The notes: generated by a model not told the origin, from the sequence alone. DNA of 43,185 nucleotides from Thauera butanivorans NBRC 103042 (GCF_001591165.1 NZ_BCUG01000051.1:1-43185), one strand, 5' to 3'; shown: positions 9,346-18,922, counted from the first letter of the stretch. A program made the numbers and translations.

Positions 9346-9928
9346 GGCGCACCTCCTCGATCTTGGGCATGATCACCTGCTGCAGGCTCTCCGGCGTGAT
9401 CGGGCCGATGTGCTTGTAGCGGATGCGGCCTTCGCCGTCGATCAGGAAAGTCTCGGGCACGCCGTACACGCCGAAGTCGATGCCGACGCGGCCGTCTATG
9501 TCGAGCACCGACAGCACGTAGGGGTCGCCATGGTCGTCGAGCCAGCGCTGCGCACGCTCGATCGCCAGCGCGGTCTCGGCTTCCAGCGCCATGCCGCGTG
9601 CGTTGATCGCGCCGTCGCCGCGCACTTCCTTGTAGTTGAGGCCGACGACCGGGACGAGCTTCTGCTGCGCCATGCGCACCAGCACCGGGTGTTCCTGCCG
9701 GCAGGCGACGCACCACGACGCCCACACGTTCAGCAGCCACACCTGGCCCTTCATTTCCTCCAGCGCAAAGGGCCGGGCAGGGTCGTCGAGCCGGGCGAGG
9801 CTGAACGCCGGTGCTGGCTTGTCGATCAGCGGCGAAGGCACTTCGCGCGGATTCAGCGTGAGGCCGAAGGCGAGGAAACCCGCGAGGGCGAAGAACAGGA
9901 TCAGGGGAACGAGGAATTTTGCTTTCAT
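9335..9928 (-). CDS. ccmG: Thiol:disulfide interchange protein CcmG/DsbE
   Basis: A 197-residue membrane-anchored thioredoxin that supplies reductant for haem ligation. An N-terminal anchor helix (FLVPLILFFALAGFLAFGL) precedes the thioredoxin fold. The active site is WCVAC in the stretch NVWASWCVACRQEHPVL. The DsbE-typical GVYGVPETFLIDGEGRI follows, with the cis-proline. The start is set at MKAKFLVPL; longer upstream in-frame sequence overlaps ccmF and looks non-coding. It sits between ccmF and ccmH in the usual order. Confidence 0.93.
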   Translation of the reverse strand: MKAKFLVPLILFFALAGFLAFGLTLNPREVPSPLIDKPAPAFSLARLDDPARPFALEEMKGQVWLLNVWASWCVACRQEHPVLVRMAQQKLVPVVGLNYKEVRGDGAINARGMALEAETALAIERAQRWLDDHGDPYVLSVLDIDGRVGIDFGVYGVPETFLIDGEGRIRYKHIGPITPESLQQVIMPKIEEVRRAG

Positions 9929-9947
9929 CGGGAGACTTCCGCGCCGC

Positions 9948-11921
9948 TCAGGCGACGCGCTGGTTGGCCGCCACCGTCGCCTCGCGTGCGGCGAGGCGGC
10001 GATAACGGCGGTCGGCGGCGGCGAACACGCCACCCAGGCCCATCATGATGCAGCCCAGCCAGATCCAGCTGATGAAGGGCTTGTAGTACACGCTGACGAT
10101 CCAGGAGCCGTCCTCGAGCTGTTCGCCGAGCGACACATAGACGTCGCGGAAGGGACCGATGTCGATCGAGGCCTCGGTCATCGGCATGCCCTGCGCCAGA
10201 TACAGCCGCTTCTCCGGCGTCAGCGTGGCGATCGCGCGCTCGCCGCGGGTGACGTCGATGGTCGCGCGCGCCGCATCGTAGTTGGGGCCGTCGGCGTCCC
10301 GTACGCCGCGGAAGGTGAAGGTGTAGCCGGCAAGCTCGGCGTGCTGGCCGTTCTGCATCCTGACGTCGACGTGCGATTCCAGGCTGCCGACCAGGGTCAC
10401 GCCGATGATGAACACGCCGACGCCCAGGTGCGCCAGCCACATGCCCCACCACGCGGCGGTGATCGAACGCAGCCGTGCGCCCATCGCGGCACCGGCGCGC
10501 TCGGTGATGCGCCCCGCCAGCAACTGGATGCTGGCCAGCACCACCCAGGCCGCCAGCGACAGGCCGAGCACGGTGCGCCAGGTGACGTGGTCGACGGCGT
10601 AGGCCGTGCCCAGGCCGATGAGCACGCTGGCGATGAAGGCAGGCGCCACCTTGCGCACCGCCTTGGCCAGGTCGTCATCCTTCCAGCGCAGGAAGGGGCC
10701 GAACATCATCAGCACCACGACCGGCGTCATCAGCGGAATGAACACCGACTCGAAGTACGGCGGCCCGACCGAGATCTTGCCCATGCCCAGGGCGTCGAGG
10801 AACAGCGGATACATCGTGCCCAGCAGCACCGAAGCCGAGGCCACCGACAGCAATACGTTGTTGCCCAGCAGCGAGGTCTCGCGCGACACCAGGCTGAAGC
10901 TGCCGCCGCCGCCGAGCCTCGGCGCCCGCCATGCGTACAGCAGCAGCGACACGCCGATGACGATGACCAGCAGCGCGAGGATGAACAGGCCGCGCTTCGG
11001 ATCGGTGGCGAAGGCATGCACGCTGGTGATGACGCCCGAACGCACGATGAAGGTGCCGAGCAGCGACAGCGAGAACGCACTGATCGCCAGCAGCACCGTC
11101 CAGCTGCGGAAGGCGCCGCGCTTCTCGGTGACCGCCAGCGAGTGCATCAGCGCGGTGCCGAGCAGCCAGGGCATGAAGGAAGCGTTCTCGACCGGGTCCC
11201 AGAACCACCAGCCGCCCCAGCCCAGTTCGTAATAGGCCCAGCCCGAGCCGATCGCGATGCCGGCGGTCAGGAACACCCAGGCCACCGTCGTCCACGGCCG
11301 CGACCAGCGCGCCCAGGCGGCATCGAGCCGGCCGCTCAGCAGCGCGGCGATGGCGAAGGCGAAGGCCACCGAGAAGCCCACGTAGCCCATGTAGAGCAGC
11401 GGCGGGTGGATGATCATGCCCGGATCCTGCAGCAGCGGGTTCAGGTCGCGGCCCTCGCCCACCGCCGGCAGCAGGCGCTCGAAGGGGTTCGAGGTCACCA
11501 GCAGGAAGGACAGGAAGCCGGTGCTGACCCAGCCCAGCACGCCCAGCACGCGGGCGACGAAGGCATCGGGCAGGTTGCGCGAGAACACCGTGACGGCGAC
11601 CGTCCACAGCGACAGCGACATCGCCCACAGCAGCAGCGAACCTTCGTGGTTGCCCCACACGCCGGTGATCTTGTACATCAGCGGCGTGGCGCTGTGCGAA
11701 TTCGCCGCCGCCAGCTGCACCGAGAAATCGCTCTGAATGAAGGCCCAGGTCAAACAGGTGTAGCTGAACAGGATGAAGAAGAACTGCCCCTGCGCCGCCG
11801 GCCGGCCGACGGCCATCAATGCCAGGCGGTTGCGGCTGGCGCCGATCATCGGCACGATGGCCTGCACCAGGGCGAGAACGAGCGCGAGAACGAGCGCGAA
11901 GTGTCCGAGTTCGGGGATCAT
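9948..11921 (-). CDS. ccmF: Haem lyase CcmF
   Basis: A 657-residue polytopic inner-membrane protein, the haem lyase core that attaches haem to apocytochrome c. It has about fourteen hydrophobic segments and the tryptophan-rich WWD motif around GWGGWWFWDPVENASFMPWL. Conserved histidines include that in LWGNHEGSLLLW-type sequence near residue 95. Length agrees with CcmF (about 650). The ORF begins one base after the ccmE stop, showing tight coupling. A large periplasmic C-terminal domain precedes the last membrane helix (WIWLGCIMMGLGGVFAAADRR). Confidence 0.95.
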   Translation of the reverse strand: MIPELGHFALVLALVLALVQAIVPMIGASRNRLALMAVGRPAAQGQFFFILFSYTCLTWAFIQSDFSVQLAAANSHSATPLMYKITGVWGNHEGSLLLWAMSLSLWTVAVTVFSRNLPDAFVARVLGVLGWVSTGFLSFLLVTSNPFERLLPAVGEGRDLNPLLQDPGMIIHPPLLYMGYVGFSVAFAFAIAALLSGRLDAAWARWSRPWTTVAWVFLTAGIAIGSGWAYYELGWGGWWFWDPVENASFMPWLLGTALMHSLAVTEKRGAFRSWTVLLAISAFSLSLLGTFIVRSGVITSVHAFATDPKRGLFILALLVIVIGVSLLLYAWRAPRLGGGGSFSLVSRETSLLGNNVLLSVASASVLLGTMYPLFLDALGMGKISVGPPYFESVFIPLMTPVVVLMMFGPFLRWKDDDLAKAVRKVAPAFIASVLIGLGTAYAVDHVTWRTVLGLSLAAWVVLASIQLLAGRITERAGAAMGARLRSITAAWWGMWLAHLGVGVFIIGVTLVGSLESHVDVRMQNGQHAELAGYTFTFRGVRDADGPNYDAARATIDVTRGERAIATLTPEKRLYLAQGMPMTEASIDIGPFRDVYVSLGEQLEDGSWIVSVYYKPFISWIWLGCIMMGLGGVFAAADRRYRRLAAREATVAANQRVA

Positions 11922-11922
11922 G

Positions 11923-12369
11923 TCACTGGCTCACCGTTTCCGCGGCCTTGGCGGCCTGCTCCACTGCATGCGCCGCTTCCGGCGGCATGTAGTTCTCGTC
12001 GTGCTTGGCCAGCACTTCGGTGGCGCGGAAGGTGCCATCGGCTTCCAGCTTGCCCTGCACCACCGCGCCCTTGCCTTCCTTGAAAAGGTCGGGCAGCGTG
12101 CCGCGGTAGCTCACCGGAATCACCCTGGCGGTGTCGGTGATGGCGAAACTGACGGTCAGGCCGTCGGCCTCGCGCCGGATCGAGCCTTCCTCGACCATGC
12201 CGCCGACGCGGAAGGTCTTGCCGGTCGGCGCCTTGCCCTCGGCCACTTCGCTGGGCGTATGGAAGAACACCAGATTCTGCTGGAAGGCGCTCAGCACCAG
12301 GGCGACGGCGGCGACCAGCAGGGCCACCCCACCACCGACCAGCATCAGACGTTTGCTACGGGCTTTCAT
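11923..12369 (-). CDS. ccmE: Haem chaperone CcmE
   Basis: A 148-residue periplasmic haem chaperone with one N-terminal membrane anchor ([19 protein letters not shown]). It has the OB-like beta-barrel ([18 protein letters not shown]) and the covalent haem-binding histidine in [13 protein letters not shown]. The start MKARSKR is chosen because it gives the family length and overlaps the ccmD stop by four bases (ATGA). Further upstream in-frame sequence is the shadow of ccmD. It receives haem from CcmC/D and delivers it to CcmF. Confidence 0.94.
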   Translation of the reverse strand: MKARSKRLMLVGGGVALLVAAVALVLSAFQQNLVFFHTPSEVAEGKAPTGKTFRVGGMVEEGSIRREADGLTVSFAITDTARVIPVSYRGTLPDLFKEGKGAVVQGKLEADGTFRATEVLAKHDENYMPPEAAHAVEQAAKAAETVSQ

Positions 12370-12602
12370 GTTTCCGACTCCATGGCGGGCACCGGCGTGC
12401 CGCCCTCTTTTGCTGAACCTCTTGCTGAATCCTTGCCGACGGCGCGCCGCCAGCGCAGCAACCGTGTGATGGTGTCCTTCCGACGCCGCAGCACCAGCAC
12501 GAGTTCCAGCGCCATCAATGCGAACGTGACACCGTAGCTGCCCCAGACGAAATACGCCGCGCCACCCATGTTCCAGAACGCGGACCAGCTCTCCCACTGC
12601 AT
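12366..12602 (-). CDS. ccmD: Haem exporter protein CcmD
   Basis: A 78-residue single-span inner-membrane protein, easily missed because it lies inside a longer shadow frame. The typical start [20 protein letters not shown] leads into one membrane helix ([15 protein letters not shown]), then a basic cytoplasmic tail RRRKDTITR. CcmD helps release holo-CcmE from the CcmABC complex. The start shares one base with the ccmC stop (TGATG) and the end overlaps ccmE by four bases. The C-terminal extension (about 25 residues past the usual tail) is longer than in E. coli. Confidence 0.9.
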   Translation of the reverse strand: MQWESWSAFWNMGGAAYFVWGSYGVTFALMALELVLVLRRRKDTITRLLRWRRAVGKDSARGSAKEGGTPVPAMESET

Positions 12603-13372
12603 CAGGCACGCCCCCCTTGCGCTTCGCGCTCGAGCACCGCGCCCACCCACTCGGTGTGGCGTTCGCGTTCGAGAATCATCGACCGTGCCCGCCATAGCAC
12701 CACCGCGATGGTGTACATCCAGGCGGCGATCGCCATCACCAGCATGCCGAGCAGCATGGTCGTCGCCATCGACGGCGCCTTGTTCAGGCTGACCGAGGCA
12801 CCCTGGTGCAGGGTGTTCCACCACTGCACCGAGAAATAGATGATCGGCACATTCACCGCACCGACCAGGGCAATGATGGCGCCGGCACGATCGGCGCGGC
12901 GCGGGTCCTCGATCGCCCGCGTCAGCGCGATGAAGCCGAAGTACAGGAACAGCAGCAGCAGCTGCGAAGTCAGGCGCGCATCCCACACCCAGTAGGCGCC
13001 CCAGGTCGGCTTGCCCCACAGCGCGCCGGTCCACAGCGCGACGAAACAGAACATCGCCCCGGTCGGCGCCAGCGCCTGGCTCATGATGAAGGACAGGCGG
13101 GTGTTCATGACCAGGCCGACGGCGGACCAGAAGGCCATCACCAGATAAACGAACATCGACATCCAGGCGGCCGGCACGTGGATGAAGATCACGCGGTAGA
13201 CCTCGCCCTGGGTGGCGTCGGTGGGAGCGACGAAGAAGCCGAGCCACAACCCGGCCACGGTCAGCACCAGCGCGGCCGTGGCGAACCAGGGCGCGAGGCG
13301 GCCTGCCAGCGGATAGAAGTTGTGCGGCGCCGCGAAACGGAAAAGGCTGCGGCTGCGCTCTGGAGAATTCAT
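12602..13372 (-). CDS. ccmC: Haem transporter CcmC
   Basis: A 256-residue polytopic membrane protein with six hydrophobic segments. The haem-handling WWD-like motif is at [19 protein letters not shown], flanked by conserved histidines ([13 protein letters not shown] and [10 protein letters not shown]). It loads haem onto CcmE. The ATG at 13372 (MNSPERS) is used; a GTG three codons upstream is possible, and neither has a strong ribosome site. It is followed directly by ccmD and preceded by ccmB with a 61-base gap. Confidence 0.94.
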   Translation of the reverse strand: MNSPERSRSLFRFAAPHNFYPLAGRLAPWFATAALVLTVAGLWLGFFVAPTDATQGEVYRVIFIHVPAAWMSMFVYLVMAFWSAVGLVMNTRLSFIMSQALAPTGAMFCFVALWTGALWGKPTWGAYWVWDARLTSQLLLLFLYFGFIALTRAIEDPRRADRAGAIIALVGAVNVPIIYFSVQWWNTLHQGASVSLNKAPSMATTMLLGMLVMAIAAWMYTIAVVLWRARSMILERERHTEWVGAVLEREAQGGRA

Positions 13373-13433
13373 GCGTCGCACTCGTTGTTGGTACGTTCCA
13401 CCGGCCGCGCTGCCGCCGGTGCGGGGTTCATCG

Positions 13434-14102
13434 TCAATCCGTCGAAATCCTCAGTGCCGCCGCGCAGGCCCACGGCGCCAGCGCCAGCGCACCCGCCAGG
13501 CCACCGCCCAGCAGCAGCAGATGGGCCGCGGCGCCGGTGCCCGAGGCCTCCGCCTCGACCGCGCCGGCACCGAAGATCAGCACCGGCACGAACAGCGGCA
13601 GCACCAGCAGCGCCAGCAGCATGCCGCCGCCACGCAGGCCCAGCGTCAGCGCGGCACCGACGGCGCCGAGCAGACCCAGGATCGGCGTCCCCAGGGCCAA
13701 ACTTAAGACCAGCACCGGCAAGGCGCCTTGCTCAAGGTCAAGCAACAGCGCCAGACCGGGCGCCACCGCCACCACCGGCAGGCCGGTGCTGAGCCAGAAG
13801 GCCAGCACCTTGGCCGCCACCCACAGTGCGGCAGGCTCACTAGACAGGAGAAGCTGCTCGAGGGTTCCGTCGGCATGGTCCTGCGCGAACAATCGGTGCA
13901 GCGACAGCAGGCAGGCGAGCAGCGCGGCGACCCACAGCACGCCGGGCGCGATCGCCCTCAACTGGTTCGGCTCGGCGCCGACGCCGAAGGGAAACAGGCA
14001 GACGACGATGACGAAGAAAGCGAGCGTGACCAGCACGTCGGCGCGGCCGCGCCAGGCCAGCAGCAGGTCGCGCCGCAGCACGGCGAGAAAGGTGCTCAGC
14101 AT
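13434..14102 (-). CDS. ccmB: Haem exporter permease CcmB
   Basis: A 222-residue ABC-type permease with about six membrane helices. The start MLSTFLAVLRRDLLLAWR is typical of CcmB. Family segments DGTLEQLLLS and LGTPILGLLGAVGAALTLGLR are present. With CcmA it forms the transporter whose ATP hydrolysis releases haem-loaded CcmE from CcmC/D. The start overlaps the ccmA end by seven bases. Upstream in-frame sequence to 14393 is a shadow of ccmA. Confidence 0.94.
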   Translation of the reverse strand: MLSTFLAVLRRDLLLAWRGRADVLVTLAFFVIVVCLFPFGVGAEPNQLRAIAPGVLWVAALLACLLSLHRLFAQDHADGTLEQLLLSSEPAALWVAAKVLAFWLSTGLPVVAVAPGLALLLDLEQGALPVLVLSLALGTPILGLLGAVGAALTLGLRGGGMLLALLVLPLFVPVLIFGAGAVEAEASGTGAAAHLLLLGGGLAGALALAPWACAAALRISTD

Positions 14103-14722
14103 GCGTAGGCTCCGACGTCGAGCACGCGCGGCGCCACCGCGAACGGCGCATCCTGGTGCGTGGTCAGCATCACCATGCCACCGCCGGCACAATGGTCCGA
14201 CAAGGCCTGCGCCAGATCGGCCACCGCCTTGACGTCGAGCGCGGTGAAAGGCTCGTCGAGCACCCACAGCGCGCGACGCGCCGACAGGAACAAGCGCGCC
14301 AGGCCCACTCGGCGGCGCTGGCCCTGCGACAGCACGCGGGCCGGCAGGTCGAGCTGGTTCGCCAGGCCGATGCGCACCAAGGCCTGGGTACAAGCTTCCT
14401 CGTCGCTGCCGTCGCCCGCGGCGGCACAGGCGAAGCGCAGATTCTCGAGCGGGCTCAGCAAGTCGTTGATCGAAGGCGCGTGGCCGAGATAGAGCAGTTC
14501 GCGATGGAAAGCTTCGCGATCGCGGCGGATCGGACAGCCCTGCCAGCGCACCTCGCCAGCCTCGGCCAGCGCCAGTCCGGTGACCAGCCGCAGCAGGCTG
14601 GTCTTGCCAACGCCGTTGGGGCCGGCGACGCGCAGCAGTTCGCCCGCCTGCAGGCGAAAAGCGAGGCCGCGGAACAACAGGCGATCGCCTTTCAGGCAGG
14701 CGAGATCATCTACTTCGAGCAT
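14096..14722 (-). CDS. ccmA: Haem exporter ATP-binding protein CcmA
   Basis: A 208-residue ABC ATPase. Walker A is GPNGVGKTSLLR, the signature motif is LSQGQRRRVGLARL, and Walker B is ALWVLDEPFTALD; the switch histidine follows in MLTTHQDAP. The length is normal. The start MLEVDDLACLKGDRL is preferred over a GTG 11 codons upstream. It is the first gene of the ccm operon and lies 84 bases after the cytochrome gene cluster, so it may be transcribed partly by read-through from that cluster. Confidence 0.94.
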   Translation of the reverse strand: MLEVDDLACLKGDRLLFRGLAFRLQAGELLRVAGPNGVGKTSLLRLVTGLALAEAGEVRWQGCPIRRDREAFHRELLYLGHAPSINDLLSPLENLRFACAAAGDGSDEEACTQALVRIGLANQLDLPARVLSQGQRRRVGLARLFLSARRALWVLDEPFTALDVKAVADLAQALSDHCAGGGMVMLTTHQDAPFAVAPRVLDVGAYAC

Positions 14723-14745
14723 GGTGCAGGATTGAACCACAACAA

Positions 14746-14772
14746 GCGGCGCCACGGAACGCGCGGCGCCGC
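14746..14772. terminator. GC-rich hairpin between cytochrome operon and ccmA
   Basis: GCGGCGCC (14746-14753) and GGCGCCGC (14765-14772) are exact complements around an 11-base loop, just after the dihaem cytochrome gene and before ccmA. No T-run follows, so termination would be partial at best. It may attenuate read-through into the ccm operon or protect the cytochrome mRNA 3' end. Confidence 0.4.
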
Positions 14773-14806
14773 CTGAAGCGCAAATCCTTTCGCGATGGTT
14801 CCGGAA

Positions 14807-15511
14807 CTAGCGTCCAGCCGCCGCCGGCAGCGCCAGCCTCGACATGTAGTCGCTGACCGCCTTCAGGTCCTCGTTGCTGTAGTCGCGGATGACGACGACC
14901 ATCTTCGGGTTGGCGTTGCGCCGCTCGCCGTCGCGGATCATCACCGCCTCCTTGTACAGGTAGGCATAGTGCTGATGCGCCACCAGCGGATAGAACTCCG
15001 CCGCCCGGCCTTCGCCGTTGTCGCCGTGGCAGCTTGCGCAGTCGTTGTCATAGAGCTCGCGGCCGCGCGCCAGGCGGTTGCCGCTGCCCTTGCCGTTGTC
15101 GAGCGAGATCGGCAACTGGCTGAGATAGGCGGCGATGTTGGCCACGTCCTCGACCGACACCACCCATTCGCCGACGAAGGGATGCATCTTCGGGTTGTCG
15201 CGGCGGCCCGCGCGCACGTCCATCATCTGCTTGATCAGCACCGAGGCATGCTGGCCGGCCAGGCTGGGATAGATGGCATCGGCGCGCCCGGCGCCATCGG
15301 GCTGGTGGCAGCCCTGGCAGACTTCGTAGGCAATCTTGCCCTTTTCGATGTCGGGACGATGCGCGAGCGCGGCGTCCTTGTCGGGATCGGGCTGGTTCCA
15401 CACGTAGCCGCTGGATTCGATCCCCGGCGCGCGCGGCGCGCTGCCGGTCTGCGCGACGGTCGAGCCACAGGCCACGAGCAGCAGGCTCATGGCGGACAAT
15501 GCGTATCTCAT
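14807..15511 (-). CDS. Dihaem cytochrome c (c4-like), probable lipoprotein
   Basis: A 234-residue exported cytochrome with two haem c motifs, CQGCH and CASCH, in two class-I-like halves. Each half has a distal region with methionine candidates (NPKMHPF and NPKMVVV). The N-terminus MRYALSAMSLLLVACG has a lipobox-like VACG, so it is probably a lipoprotein rather than freely soluble. The ATG overlaps the stop of the preceding c4-type cytochrome (ATGA). It is the last gene of the decahaem/barrel/cytochrome operon. It likely shuttles electrons in the periplasm between the quinol side and the decahaem conduit or a terminal reductase; the direction is not known. Confidence 0.88.
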   Translation of the reverse strand: MRYALSAMSLLLVACGSTVAQTGSAPRAPGIESSGYVWNQPDPDKDAALAHRPDIEKGKIAYEVCQGCHQPDGAGRADAIYPSLAGQHASVLIKQMMDVRAGRRDNPKMHPFVGEWVVSVEDVANIAAYLSQLPISLDNGKGSGNRLARGRELYDNDCASCHGDNGEGRAAEFYPLVAHQHYAYLYKEAVMIRDGERRNANPKMVVVIRDYSNEDLKAVSDYMSRLALPAAAGR

Positions 15512-16134
15512 TTGCTGCCCTCCAGGCTGGCGATGTACTCGGCGACGGCACGGGTCTCGGTCTCGCCGAGGCGGCTGGCGATGGTCTGCATCAAGCGCTT
15601 GTCGTTGCTGCGGCGGCCGTCGGCGAACTGCGCCATCTGGTCGAGCACGTAGGCCGGATACTGGCCGGCGAGCCGCGGGTAGCGCGCATTGCCGATGCCG
15701 TTCGCGCCGTGGCAGCCGGCACAGGCCGGCACGCCCTGGTCCGGGTTGCCCTCGTTGAAGACGCGGCGCCCGGCATCGAGCATCGACGGATCGTCCACCT
15801 GGCCCGGCAAAGGCTGCTGCGCGGCGAAGAACACCGCCACGTCGGCCATGTCGCGGGTGCTCAGACCTTCGACGATCGGCTTCATGATGTCGCTCTGCCG
15901 CCGCCCGCTGGCGAACTCCTGCAACTGCTTCAGCGCGTAGTCGGCGTGCTGGCCGGCGAGCTTCGGGAACATCGGCACCGGGCTGTTGCCGTCCGCGCCG
16001 TGACAGGCGACGCAGATCTCGCCCGCCAGCGCCTTGCCGCGCTCGATGTCGCCGATCACCTCGGCGGATGCGGTGGCGGCGGTGAGCAGCAGGCCTGCGC
16101 AGGCCGCCGCCAGGATCATTCTCGAAGGTTTCAT
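15508..16134 (-). CDS. Dihaem cytochrome c4
   Basis: A 208-residue periplasmic cytochrome c4 with a cleavable signal (MILAAACAGLLLTAATASAE) and two CXXCH motifs, CVACH and CAGCH. The two repeated lobes each carry the c4 pattern FPKLAGQHADY / YPRLAGQYPAY. GGAGG lies ten bases before the ATG and four before an in-frame GTG at 16140, so the start is uncertain by two codons. It is coupled by overlap to the next cytochrome gene. C4 cytochromes are soluble or peripheral electron carriers between quinol oxidation and terminal oxidases or reductases. Confidence 0.92.
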   Translation of the reverse strand: MKPSRMILAAACAGLLLTAATASAEVIGDIERGKALAGEICVACHGADGNSPVPMFPKLAGQHADYALKQLQEFASGRRQSDIMKPIVEGLSTRDMADVAVFFAAQQPLPGQVDDPSMLDAGRRVFNEGNPDQGVPACAGCHGANGIGNARYPRLAGQYPAYVLDQMAQFADGRRSNDKRLMQTIASRLGETETRAVAEYIASLEGSK

Positions 16135-16198
16135 TCTCACTTTGCCTCCTGTACCGCGCTGTGGTGGCGATCTCGACCGGCTGGAAAGATGTTCCGGC

Positions 16199-18907
16199 TC
16201 ACAGCCTGACCTGCAGCAGCAGGCCGATCAGGCTGGCACGGTAGTTCTGCGGCCCGGCGTCCAGGATGACCGCGGTCGGCGCCCCGGTACCGGGCGCGTT
16301 GACCGCCACCGGATCGGACTGCAGGCCACTGTAGTGCCAGTCGCGGTACTTGCCGTATTCGTGGCGCAGCAGCAGGCGGGCGGTGACGGTCTTGTTCACC
16401 GGCATCAGCAGGTTGGCCTCGAAGATGTTCTGGCTGGTGCTCAGGTTCGGGAAGCCGCTACCGGCCGCCGCCGCTGCCGCCGGCGCCAGGTTCGCCGGCA
16501 GCGAGTACTTCATCTCGGTCCTGCCCTTGGCGTAGGTGTAGCTGAAGTCGACCTTGAATCTGCCGAAGTCGTGGCGCAGGCCCAGGCCCAGCGTGTCGCT
16601 GCGGTCCTTGTGGTCCAGTTCCCAGAAATTGGCGGCGACGAACACCGCGCCGGAATTCGGGTTCTGGCAGATGTCCTCCGCGTTCTCCGGCGTGATCACG
16701 CCCATGCTGGTGTTCGCGCCGATGATGCAGCCCGAGCCGCCGCCGCTCGGCACGCCGGTCTGGCCCAGCGTGCCGCGCTGGAAGGAATAGAAGGCGTAGA
16801 AATTGCTGACCGGGCTGTACTGCCAGTCGACATCGACGTTGAACCAGTTCTGCCGGTGCTTGCCGTCGCGGCCGTAGTCCGAACTCGGGTAGCGGATTTC
16901 CTTCAACTGGGCCGACAGGCCGATGTCCAGGTCTTCGCGCGGCATGTAGTTGAGGCGGGCATTGAGCGTGTTCTGGGTACGGTCGGCGAGGTCGTACTTG
17001 CGCATGCCATTGTTCATGTGCAGCACCCAGGACTGCACGTTGCCGGTTTCCGGCATCGGCGCGAGCGCTCCGCTGAGGAAGTTCGCATACGGATGGTGCG
17101 TGTGGTAGCTGCTGCCGCGGCGGCGGTCGTGGGCGAAGGACAGCCGGATCGTGGTGTCCTCGATGCTGCGATTGACGTAGCCGAGCTTGTACTTGTCTTC
17201 CCAGGTCTTGTCGCGTTCGCGGTGGTCGCGCGAGTAGGTTTCACGCTCGTAGGCGGCGTTGATGCTGGCCTTGTCCAGGCGCCAGTCGGCGGACAGGCCG
17301 GTGTTCAGCTTGCGGTAGTCGTAGGGCACGCTGCGGATCACGACGTTGCCGCTCGGCGCGGCCGGGTTGTACATGGACGACGCGCTGCCGTCGTTGATCA
17401 GCCGCCCCCACACGCCGGTGCAGCCGAAGGCGCTGACGCCGCCCGGCGTGCCGTCGCCCCTGTCGTCGTATTCGGCATTGGGGTTGCACGCCAGATAATC
17501 GGTATGGTTGCGGGTTTCGTAATAGCGCGCCTTGGCCTTGAGATTCAGCCGATTGGTCGGGTTCAGCGACAGCCCGAGGTCGATCAGCCGGGTGTCGATG
17601 CGGGCGTCCGCCGACTGGCGGCTGAGCGCATCCCGGCTGTCCCAGTTGGCCGACGACGAAATGTTCGGGCTCAGGCCGGAATAGCTCGTGTAGGGCATCA
17701 GCTTGTCGTCCTGGCGCGACGAGCCCATCGACACCACCGCGGTGAAGCGGCCGTTCATCAGCTCCGGCAGCTTGCGCGCGTACTCGCCCTTGATGTTGTA
17801 GGCCTCGTTGTCCGGATAGAGGTCGAAGCGCCCGCTGGTGAACATGCCGGGCGTCGCACCTGCGACGGTGTTGGCCGCATTCACCCGGAACGGCGTCTCG
17901 AAGTTCAGCGTGCCGGCGTTGTTGCGGAACAGCGAAGCCGAAGCCTGCAGGTTGAAGCTGTTCAAGGTGTCGTTGTAGTACAGGCCGCCGACGAAATCGT
18001 GCGTCTCGTAGTCGATCGGCTCGATCAGCTCCATCGGCATCTGGCCGCCGCCGCCCGCCCACACCGAGCCGAAAGGCCGCGATCCTTCGCGCTTTTCCAG
18101 CGAATAGCCGGCAAACAGCTTCAGCTTGTCGGTGAGGGTCATGTCGAGGCGCAGGCCGCCCTTCTTGCGCACCAGCCCGAGCTCGGTGTTCATGTTGGCC
18201 TGGGCAGCCGCGGTGATGGCCTGGTTGTCCGCCGCCTGGTCGCCGCTGCCGCCGGGCGTCAGGCCCGAATCGGGCTTCAGCGTCAGGTTCTTGCCGCCGG
18301 CGCCGTCCCACAGCGAGCGGAACGAAGTCGTGAACACGTGCGGGGTTTCGTTGTAGAAGGCCTTGACGCGCCAGTCGTTGTAGCGGCCGAAAGTGGCGCC
18401 GTAGAACTGGTCGTCGCGGCCGGCGCCGCCGCCGACCACTTCGAGATAATGGGCCGAACCCGCCTTCTCGGCGGACACGCCGAAAGCACTCAGGTAGCCG
18501 CCATTGCCGACGTCCTTGTAGCGCTTGAAGCCCTGCTCGCGGTGATCGCCGGAGACGTGGGTGAGGCCGAACTCGACGAAGCCGAGGTATTGCCAGCCGC
18601 CATCGGTGGCATGGATGCGGTCGGTCGGCACCCTGGGCCGGTCGTACAGCTGGCCGGTCGGCGTGCGCGCCGCATGGGGGTCGCCATTCATGCCGTCGAA
18701 GTCATGGCCGCCGGTATGCGTCACCGGGTTGATCGGCGCGAGGTTGAGCGCGTTGCCCAGCGTGGTGTCACCACCGACTGCCGAATCCGCCCACACCCGC
18801 TCGGCTGCCATCAGCGCCAGCGCGCCACCCACCAGCACACTCAGCATCCGCACCCGCGGCGGCATGGAGGAACGGACGGCCGCGCGATTCGCATTGACGT
18901 TGTTCAT
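16199..18907 (-). CDS. MtrB/PioB family outer-membrane beta-barrel of a porin-cytochrome conduit
   Basis: A 902-residue outer-membrane protein with a signal peptide (MLSVLVGGALALMAAERVWA). Many alternating aromatic/polar strands follow, such as KVDFSYTYAKGRTEM and DWQYSPVSNFYAFYSFQRG, ending in a short strand LIGLLLQVRL. This matches the MtrB/PioB/DmsF group, whose barrel sheathes a decahaem cytochrome and carries electrons through the outer membrane. It directly follows the decahaem gene (15 bases) with a GGAGGG ribosome site, as in mtrAB operons. The CXXC pair near the mature N-terminus known from Shewanella MtrB is absent; the only cysteines are in mid- and late-protein loops. Confidence 0.88.
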   Translation of the reverse strand: MNNVNANRAAVRSSMPPRVRMLSVLVGGALALMAAERVWADSAVGGDTTLGNALNLAPINPVTHTGGHDFDGMNGDPHAARTPTGQLYDRPRVPTDRIHATDGGWQYLGFVEFGLTHVSGDHREQGFKRYKDVGNGGYLSAFGVSAEKAGSAHYLEVVGGGAGRDDQFYGATFGRYNDWRVKAFYNETPHVFTTSFRSLWDGAGGKNLTLKPDSGLTPGGSGDQAADNQAITAAAQANMNTELGLVRKKGGLRLDMTLTDKLKLFAGYSLEKREGSRPFGSVWAGGGGQMPMELIEPIDYETHDFVGGLYYNDTLNSFNLQASASLFRNNAGTLNFETPFRVNAANTVAGATPGMFTSGRFDLYPDNEAYNIKGEYARKLPELMNGRFTAVVSMGSSRQDDKLMPYTSYSGLSPNISSSANWDSRDALSRQSADARIDTRLIDLGLSLNPTNRLNLKAKARYYETRNHTDYLACNPNAEYDDRGDGTPGGVSAFGCTGVWGRLINDGSASSMYNPAAPSGNVVIRSVPYDYRKLNTGLSADWRLDKASINAAYERETYSRDHRERDKTWEDKYKLGYVNRSIEDTTIRLSFAHDRRRGSSYHTHHPYANFLSGALAPMPETGNVQSWVLHMNNGMRKYDLADRTQNTLNARLNYMPREDLDIGLSAQLKEIRYPSSDYGRDGKHRQNWFNVDVDWQYSPVSNFYAFYSFQRGTLGQTGVPSGGGSGCIIGANTSMGVITPENAEDICQNPNSGAVFVAANFWELDHKDRSDTLGLGLRHDFGRFKVDFSYTYAKGRTEMKYSLPANLAPAAAAAAGSGFPNLSTSQNIFEANLLMPVNKTVTARLLLRHEYGKYRDWHYSGLQSDPVAVNAPGTGAPTAVILDAGPQNYRASLIGLLLQVRL

Positions 18908-18922
18908 GTCGTATCCCTCCGA

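Noticed and set aside
9636-12083. Plus-strand 815-codon frame opposite ccmF
   Set aside because: Antisense to a conserved haem lyase, His/Arg/Gln-rich, with no recognisable domain.
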